From: Vibrio atypicus
GTDB lineage: Bacteria; Pseudomonadota; Gammaproteobacteria; Enterobacterales; Vibrionaceae
DNA length: 64,000 bases
NCBI RefSeq assembly: GCF_009811315.1
Contig: NZ_BLID01000007.1
Span: 1 to 64,000, forward strand
Reading direction: 5' to 3'
The position numbers were made by a program, and so were the translations under genes. Every line of letters begins with the position of its first letter. The stretch's first letter is position 1. The notes below the pieces were generated by a model. That model worked only from the letters and a program-made list of their open reading frames with translations. It searched no databases and had not been told where the DNA came from. Below, piece after piece: positions 59,472-64,000 of the stretch.

Positions 59472-60149
59472 TTATGCTGCAGATTCAATCACGTTTTGAA
59501 TGTGCTGCATTGAACGGGTTAAATGCAGTTCAAATCTTTCTTTTGCTTGTTCAGTGTCCTTCGCCAGAGCAAGCTTCATGATCGCTTCGTATTCATCAAT
59601 ATTGAATGCGTTTTTATCTATGCCGTTGTTTAAAGCAAAGTAGCGGTAGCGCTTTACTTGATTGATCAAATCTATGAAGAAGTTAAACATGTGTTTTGAA
59701 CGCGCACCTTCTAACAGTGAAACATGAAACTGATGCTGACGCTCTTCCCACTCAGCCCAATCTAAATCTGTTTGGGAGTGCTTTACTCGAGAGAGTTTAT
59801 GGAATGAAGTGAGTACTTCCAATTCCCAACTTTCGTCGCCTGATTCTATGGCTTGTCTAAGCAATTCCGATGCAACAAACCGAAGGCTTTGATAAAGGTC
59901 GGTAAGTTCTTCAATAGTGACAGGGGCAACCCAACAACCTTTTTGTGGTTCAAGATTGACGTATTTTGTCCAAGACATCTGAACTAAAGCTTCTCGGATC
60001 GGCGATGCGCCGACATTATATTTGGACTTTAGCTCAGCAACGACTAGCTTTTGGCCAGGTTTCAACTCGCCATTTAAGATATCCAGATAGATCATTTTTG
60101 ATACTTTATCTGTCAAAGTTGGGCTAGACACGACACAATCCTCATTCAC
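59472..60149 (-). CDS. GntR family (FCD) transcriptional regulator
   Basis: A 225-residue GntR regulator with winged HTH (about 1-75; LKSKYNVGASPIREALVQM) and an FCD ligand domain (about 85-215) with metal-type Asp/His positions (HQFHVSLLEGARS). It resembles CsiR/GlaR-type regulators but the effector is unknown. The ATG at 60149 has no clear ribosome-binding site; GTG 60131 with GAGG 8 nt upstream is a credible alternative start. A symmetrical palindrome lies 37-51 nt upstream. Confidence 0.88.
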   Translation of the reverse strand: MNEDCVVSSPTLTDKVSKMIYLDILNGELKPGQKLVVAELKSKYNVGASPIREALVQMSWTKYVNLEPQKGCWVAPVTIEELTDLYQSLRFVASELLRQAIESGDESWELEVLTSFHKLSRVKHSQTDLDWAEWEERQHQFHVSLLEGARSKHMFNFFIDLINQVKRYRYFALNNGIDKNAFNIDEYEAIMKLALAKDTEQAKERFELHLTRSMQHIQNVIESAA

Positions 60150-60185
60150 ATAAAACGTGGTTATATAAATTCAATGTAATTTTAA

Positions 60186-60200
60186 CGGTACGTAGTACCG
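60186..60200. promoter_or_regulatory. palindrome upstream of the GntR gene
   Basis: CGGTAC-GTA-GTACCG, a perfect 6-3-6 inverted repeat containing the GTAC half-site common in GntR operators. It lies 37-51 nt upstream of the GntR start, so autoregulation is plausible. Confidence 0.5.
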
Positions 60201-60251
60201 ACCTGTGTGACTGATGATATAGCGTACTGAATATTGGGGCAAGGAAAATAT

Positions 60252-60282
60252 ATAAAAAAAAGAGGGCCGAAGCCCTCTTTTT
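60252..60282 (-). terminator. terminator of pykF
   Basis: Hairpin AAAAAGAGGGC-cgaa-GCCCTCTTTTT with T8 on the minus strand, ~30 nt after the pykF stop. Confidence 0.94.
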
Positions 60283-60310
60283 ATCGAATAGTGAGAAAGT
60301 TCTCTAATTC

Positions 60311-61723
60311 TTATAGAACGTGTACAGAAGCTGTGTTTGTTGTGCCTGAAGCAACTAGTGCACCAGAAACCATAACAACGATATCGCCTTTCTTACCAAA
60401 ATCAGCTTCTAGAGCGTACTCTTTACCCATTTTGTAGAAAGCGTCTGTGCTGTCGATAGAGTCAACAAGAACTGGACGAACACCTTTAGTTAGAACTAGC
60501 TGAGCTGCTGTCTTTTGGTTTGTTGTTAGTGCGATGATGTTTGCAGTTGGGAAGTACTTACGTACAGAACGTGCAGATTTACCACCTTCAGTAGCAACGA
60601 TGATCAGTGGAGCAGCTAGTTTCTCAGCTGTGTCTACTGCACCTTTACATACAGCTTCAGTGATACGTAGACGTGGGCTGTCTAGACGAGAACCTAGTTC
60701 AGCTTTAAGTGCAGTGTCAGTACGGTTAGCGATTTGAGCCATGATAGTTACCGCTTCAACTGGGTACTTACCTTTTGCTGTTTCACCAGAAAGCATTACT
60801 GCGTCAGTACCATCCATGATTGCGTTCGCAACGTCACCCGCTTCTGCGCGAGTTGGACGTGGGTTGTTGATCATAGAATCAAGCATTTGAGTTGCAGTGA
60901 TAACCATCTTACGTGCACGGTTACACTTCTCGATCATCATTTTTTGAGCGAAGATTACTTCTTCAGCTGGGATTTCAACACCTAGGTCACCACGAGCAAC
61001 CATGATACCGTCAGAAAGCTCTAGAATTTCGTCGAAGTTATCAACACCTTCTTGGTTTTCGATCTTAGAAATGATGTGAATGTCAGAGCCGCCGTTTGCG
61101 TCTAGGATTTCACGGATTTCTTTAACGTCAGATGCTTTACGGATGAAAGATGCTGCAACGAAATCAACGCCTTGCTCACAACCAAATTTAAGGTCGTTCT
61201 TATCTTTTTCAGATAGAGCTGGAAGTTGAACAGAAACGCCAGGAAGGTTAACGCCTTTGTTTTCGCCTAGAGCACCGTTGTTAAGAACTTTACACTTAAC
61301 TTCAGTTTCAGTTGTAGCGATAACTTCCATCTCAATTAGGCCGTCATCAACTAGGATAGTGTTACCAACGTTTAGGTCAGCAGCGAAGCCAGCGTAAGTT
61401 ACGGCTACTACGTCTTTGTTACCAACAACTGAGATGTCAGTTGTAAAAGTGAATTCTTGACCAGCTACTAGATCAACGTCGTTGCCGCCTTCTAGCTTGA
61501 TAGTGCGGATTTCAGGACCTTTAGTATCTAGTAGGATAGCTAGTTGCTTGCCTACTTTGTCCATTACTTCGCGGAAGTTCGCAATACGAGTGCCGTGCTC
61601 TTCGTAGTCACCGTGAGAGAAGTTCAGGCGCATTACGTTCATGCCTGCGTTTACTAGTTCAGTTAGCTTCTCTACAGATTCAGTTTTAGGGCCAATCGTA
61701 CATACGATTTTGGTCTTTTTCAT
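60311..61723 (-). CDS. pykF: pyruvate kinase (type I)
   Basis: A 470-residue tetrameric enzyme that makes pyruvate and ATP from PEP. N-terminal [25 protein letters not shown], the active-site [10 protein letters not shown] and [16 protein letters not shown], and the C-terminal domain are intact. The length equals E. coli PykF, the fructose-1,6-bisphosphate activated form. It is monocistronic and divergent from the DeoR gene across 429 nt. Confidence 0.98.
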   Translation of the reverse strand: MKKTKIVCTIGPKTESVEKLTELVNAGMNVMRLNFSHGDYEEHGTRIANFREVMDKVGKQLAILLDTKGPEIRTIKLEGGNDVDLVAGQEFTFTTDISVVGNKDVVAVTYAGFAADLNVGNTILVDDGLIEMEVIATTETEVKCKVLNNGALGENKGVNLPGVSVQLPALSEKDKNDLKFGCEQGVDFVAASFIRKASDVKEIREILDANGGSDIHIISKIENQEGVDNFDEILELSDGIMVARGDLGVEIPAEEVIFAQKMMIEKCNRARKMVITATQMLDSMINNPRPTRAEAGDVANAIMDGTDAVMLSGETAKGKYPVEAVTIMAQIANRTDTALKAELGSRLDSPRLRITEAVCKGAVDTAEKLAAPLIIVATEGGKSARSVRKYFPTANIIALTTNQKTAAQLVLTKGVRPVLVDSIDSTDAFYKMGKEYALEADFGKKGDIVVMVSGALVASGTTNTASVHVL

Positions 61724-61863
61724 GGAAGATACTCTCCGGTCTATATATTTACAATTTGAAAGTTGGTTATTGGTCTGAAGCTCAAGCTACTTTTAGGCAT
61801 TTTGTGCCTGCCAACTTATAAAGGTAGCGGATTGTTTTGTTAGCTTCAGAACTGAAAGTCTTT

Positions 61864-61895
61864 CATAAGTTTAGTCATTTTATGACCAACTTATG
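61864..61895. repeat. inverted repeat 140 nt upstream of pykF
   Basis: CATAAGTT-ta-GTCAT-ttt-ATGAC-c-AACTTATG. Two perfect arms (8 and 5 bp) form a 13-bp stem with a small internal loop and a 3-nt loop. It has no T tract on either side, so it is not a standard terminator. An operator or structured leader are possibilities. Confidence 0.65.
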
Positions 61896-62096
61896 GGCGT
61901 CAAGTGCCATCTTTATGTGACAAAACTAGGATATATGGCCTAGATTGCAAAAAAATAACGGTCAATTCTGTAATTTTTTTTCTTTTAGGTTGCGGATTCT
62001 ACCACCTAATCATTCCAATATCACTGCTTAACAATTGTCTTAGGACAAGGTTTTGGTGCTATTTATTAATTTTTTGGATCGAAATAAATAGACTTA

Positions 62097-62138
62097 AAAG
62101 TTTCGACTTGACTATAATTGCTTTCACTTCGAAACTTT
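62097..62138 (+). promoter_or_regulatory. candidate DeoR-type operator and promoter
   Basis: AAAGTTTCGA (62097-62106) and its reverse complement TCGAAACTTT (62129-62138) flank TATAAT (62113-62118). A further TCGAAAC lies inside the gene start (62156-62162). This fits autoregulation by the DeoR protein. No good -35 box is visible. Confidence 0.5.
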
Positions 62139-62152
62139 AAAGTAATTAATAA

Positions 62153-62914
62153 ATGTCGAAACGAAACACTCAGCTGAGAAGGCATACCATTTCTAACCTT
62201 GTAAATGAAAAAGGAGAAGTGAGCGTTGAAGAGCTATCCGCTCAATTCGAAACTTCGGAAGTCACAATTAGAAAGGATCTTGCATCATTGGAAAAAAATG
62301 GCCAGTTGCTTCGCCGATACGGTGGTGCGATTGCTCTTCCTAAAGAAGTGGTTTCGGATGAATTGAGTAAAAATGTTTCGATTCGTAAGAATGAACTGGC
62401 CGAAGCGGCTGCGAAATTAATTCGAGAACACAATCGTATCGTCATCGATAGTGGTAGTACTACTGGGGCGTTAATTAAGCAGCTAGACGGTATGCGAGGA
62501 CTGGTTGTAATGACGAATTCTCTAACGGTTGCTAATACACTCAATGAACTTGAAAGTGAGCCGACACTGCTCATGACGGGTGGAACATGGGATGCACATT
62601 CAGAGTCTTTTCAAGGGCAAGTGGCTGAATCTGTTCTACGATCATATGACTTTGATCAGTTATTCATTGGTGCTGACGGCGTGGATCTTGACCGAGGAAC
62701 AACCACTTTCAACGAGCTTGTGGGCCTTAGTAAAGTGATGGCGGAAGTTTCCCGCGAAGTGATTGTTATGGTGGAGTCAGAAAAGATTGGTCGAAAGATT
62801 CCTAATTTAGAACTCGCCTGGGATGTGATTGACATATTAATTACGAACAAAGACTTAGAGCCAGACTATAAGCGAACGATTGAATCGCATGGCATCAAAG
62901 TCATTTGCGCGTAG
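62153..62914 (+). CDS. DeoR family transcriptional regulator upstream of glmS
   Basis: A 253-residue DeoR/GlpR-type regulator. The N-terminal winged HTH (about 5-60; VSVEELSAQFETSEVTIRKDLA) precedes a sugar-phosphate-sensing ISOCOT domain (about 75-230; IDSGSTTGALI and FIGADGVDLDRG). It is 85 nt upstream of glmS in the same direction, an order typical of Vibrionaceae, so it probably regulates amino-sugar synthesis in response to a sugar phosphate. Its ATG at 62153 lacks a strong ribosome-binding site (AAAGTAATTAATAA). The effector is inference. Confidence 0.9.
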   Translation: MSKRNTQLRRHTISNLVNEKGEVSVEELSAQFETSEVTIRKDLASLEKNGQLLRRYGGAIALPKEVVSDELSKNVSIRKNELAEAAAKLIREHNRIVIDSGSTTGALIKQLDGMRGLVVMTNSLTVANTLNELESEPTLLMTGGTWDAHSESFQGQVAESVLRSYDFDQLFIGADGVDLDRGTTTFNELVGLSKVMAEVSREVIVMVESEKIGRKIPNLELAWDVIDILITNKDLEPDYKRTIESHGIKVICA

Positions 62915-62999
62915 ATATTTATAACAACTTAAACCTAACTAATCAGGATTTGGCCTTTGCTTGCTGCCACCTGGAATCAAATAAATTGGAGTTAATAAT

Positions 63000-64000
63000 A
63001 TGTGTGGAATCGTAGGTGCAGTCGCACAACGAGATGTCGCAGAAATTTTAGTAGAAGGATTACGTCGCCTGGAATACCGAGGCTATGATTCTGCAGGTGT
63101 AGCAATTGTCGATGGTGCATCTAACTTAACGCGTATACGTCGTTTGGGCAAAGTTCAAGAGTTGGCTGACGCGGTAGATTCGGCAGAAGTGGTTGGCGGT
63201 ACAGGTATTGCTCATACACGTTGGGCAACCCATGGAGAACCATCAGAAGCGAATGCACACCCACATATGTCAGGCGATATTGCAGTCGTGCACAATGGCA
63301 TTATTGAAAACCACGAAGAGCTACGCGAAATTCTTCAATCTCGTGGTTATGTATTTGAATCTCAAACCGATACCGAAGTTATTGCGCACATGGTTGAGTG
63401 GGAACTGCGTACATCAGAATCTCTATGTGATGCGGTACAGAAAACGGCGAAACAGTTAGAAGGGGCGTATGGTACGGTAGCATTGGATCGTAAAGATCCT
63501 TCACGTATCGTAGTGGCTCGCTCAGGAAGCCCAATCGTAATTGGCTTTGGTGTAGGAGAAAACTTTCTTGCATCGGATCAATTGGCATTATTAAACGTAA
63601 CTCGACGCTTTATGTATCTAGAAGAGGGAGACATTGCGGAGATTACTCGCCGTGAGGTGAACGTCTTTGATGCATCTGGTGAGCGTGTTGAGCGCGAGAT
63701 CATTGAATCTAACGCTGAGCATGATGCGGGTGATAAAGGCCAATATCGCCACTTTATGCAAAAAGAAATCTACGAACAGCCAACCGCTCTGATTAATACG
63801 ATGGAAGGACGCTTGACGGCAGATTCTGTTGTGACGGAAGCGATTGGAGTGAACGCCGTTGAGATTTTAAATAAGGTTGAGCATGTACAGATTGTAGCGT
63901 GTGGTACCTCGTATAATGCAGGTATGACTGCGCGATACTGGTTTGAAGATATTGCTGGTGTAAGCTGTGATGTCGAAATCGCGTCTGAATTCCGCTATCG
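63000..64000 (+). CDS. glmS: glucosamine-6-phosphate synthase (partial, runs off window)
   Basis: The first 333 residues of GlmS (full length ~610) are present. It starts [11 protein letters not shown], so the catalytic Cys2 becomes the N-terminal nucleophile of the glutaminase domain (1-240); [14 protein letters not shown] and [10 protein letters not shown] are conserved. The first SIS isomerase domain begins near 285 ([10 protein letters not shown]). It makes glucosamine-6-phosphate from fructose-6-phosphate and glutamine, the first step to peptidoglycan and LPS. GGAG lies 8 nt before ATG 63000. RapZ, which controls glmS in enterobacteria, is encoded at 11003. No glmS ribozyme was recognised in the 85-nt leader. 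Confidence 0.98.
   Translation, partial: MCGIVGAVAQRDVAEILVEGLRRLEYRGYDSAGVAIVDGASNLTRIRRLGKVQELADAVDSAEVVGGTGIAHTRWATHGEPSEANAHPHMSGDIAVVHNGIIENHEELREILQSRGYVFESQTDTEVIAHMVEWELRTSESLCDAVQKTAKQLEGAYGTVALDRKDPSRIVVARSGSPIVIGFGVGENFLASDQLALLNVTRRFMYLEEGDIAEITRREVNVFDASGERVEREIIESNAEHDAGDKGQYRHFMQKEIYEQPTALINTMEGRLTADSVVTEAIGVNAVEILNKVEHVQIVACGTSYNAGMTARYWFEDIAGVSCDVEIASEFRY

Larger units (their letters stand above)
61724..62152. other. 429-nt intergenic region pykF-deoR
   Basis: AT-rich. Near pykF it holds a 13-bp imperfect stem-loop (61864-61895) and a direct repeat CCAACTTAT (61811-61819, 61886-61894). Near the DeoR gene it holds TTTCGA/TCGAAA repeats flanking TATAAT. A 78-codon frame (61904-62140) has no ribosome-binding site and was not called. 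Confidence 0.6.

Noticed and set aside
61904..62140. 78-codon frame in the pykF-deoR gap
   Set aside because: Starts with GTG, has no ribosome-binding site, and its residue composition (hydrophobic, Phe/Leu/Ile-rich) reflects AT-rich non-coding DNA.
62952..62970. Possible sigma-54 promoter upstream of glmS (TTGGCC...TTGCT)
   Set aside because: The invariant GG and GC doublets are separated by 9 nt, not the required 10, and the -24 box lacks the CAC/CG part. Attractive because rpoN and rapZ are in the window, but spacing excludes it.

Overview
This 64 kb window is a gene-dense chromosomal segment of a gammaproteobacterium, almost certainly a Vibrio (Vibrionaceae). The evidence is the gene order (mlaFEDCB-ibaG-murA divergent from yrbG-kdsD-kdsC-lptCAB-rpoN-hpf-ptsN-rapZ-ptsO-mgtE; pilTU-yggS-proC-yggT; epd-pgk-fba-mscS with argO/argP), an rRNA operon ending in tRNA-Asp, moderate GC and many chemotaxis and cyclic-di-GMP genes. 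It is core housekeeping DNA. I saw no insertion sequence, prophage, CRISPR array, toxin-antitoxin pair or clear pseudogene.

Layout. 1-456: end of an rRNA operon (23S 3' end, 5S, tRNA-Asp, terminator). 0.6-5.3 kb: a FIST-domain sensor translationally close to a PAS-GGDEF diguanylate cyclase, a DedA protein and a CPA1 antiporter. 5.5-9.2 kb: metH behind a MetJ-type operator. 9.3-18.4 kb: a long leftward block for Mg2+ transport, nitrogen PTS, sigma-54, LPS export and KDO synthesis. 18.7-24.1 kb: rightward mla lipid-transport operon, ibaG, murA and plsC. 24.2-25.5 kb: a leftward pair encoding an ODP-type diiron metallo-beta-lactamase-fold protein and a small soluble protein resembling a degenerate chemoreceptor tip. 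25.7-28.7 kb: two leftward tRNA arrays (nine Asn, Thr and Phe genes) flanking a chemoreceptor gene. 28.8-31.4 kb: mutY-yggX-mltC. 31.6-33.4 kb: trmB and glutaminase. 33.4-38.2 kb: hemW, rdgB, DUF4426, yggU, yggT, proC, yggS. 38.2-40.3 kb: pilT-pilU. 40.4-46.8 kb: ruvX, yqgE, gshB, rsmE, extracellular endonuclease, sprT, DUF2189 and metK. 47.1-54.4 kb: tkt, epd, pgk, fba, mscS. 54.5-57.5 kb: YbaK-like deacylase, argO/argP, SIMPL protein. 57.5-64 kb: a second diguanylate cyclase, a GntR regulator, pykF, a DeoR regulator and the start of glmS (cut by the window end).

Themes. Cell-envelope genes dominate the first third: KDO, Lpt, Mla, MurA, PlsC and, at the far end, GlmS. RapZ is known in enterobacteria to control glmS through small RNAs, and both genes are present here. 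Methionine/SAM metabolism appears twice (metH, metK), each with tandem met-boxes. Central carbon genes (tkt, epd, pgk, fba, pykF) cluster in the last third, and tkt and fba share a LacI-family-like palindrome. Signal transduction is rich: FIST/GGDEF, ODP/chemoreceptor-like pair, a Cache chemoreceptor with a possible FliA promoter, and a membrane PAS-GGDEF protein.

The least ordinary items are the ODP plus chemoreceptor-tip pair, the FIST-GGDEF (possible NosP-type) operon, a 13-bp hairpin inside the 5' coding region of ptsN, a terminator abutting the sprT ribosome-binding site, and unexplained inverted repeats upstream of pykF, the GntR gene and the DeoR gene. All functional calls come from reading the sequence and family knowledge; no database search was run.
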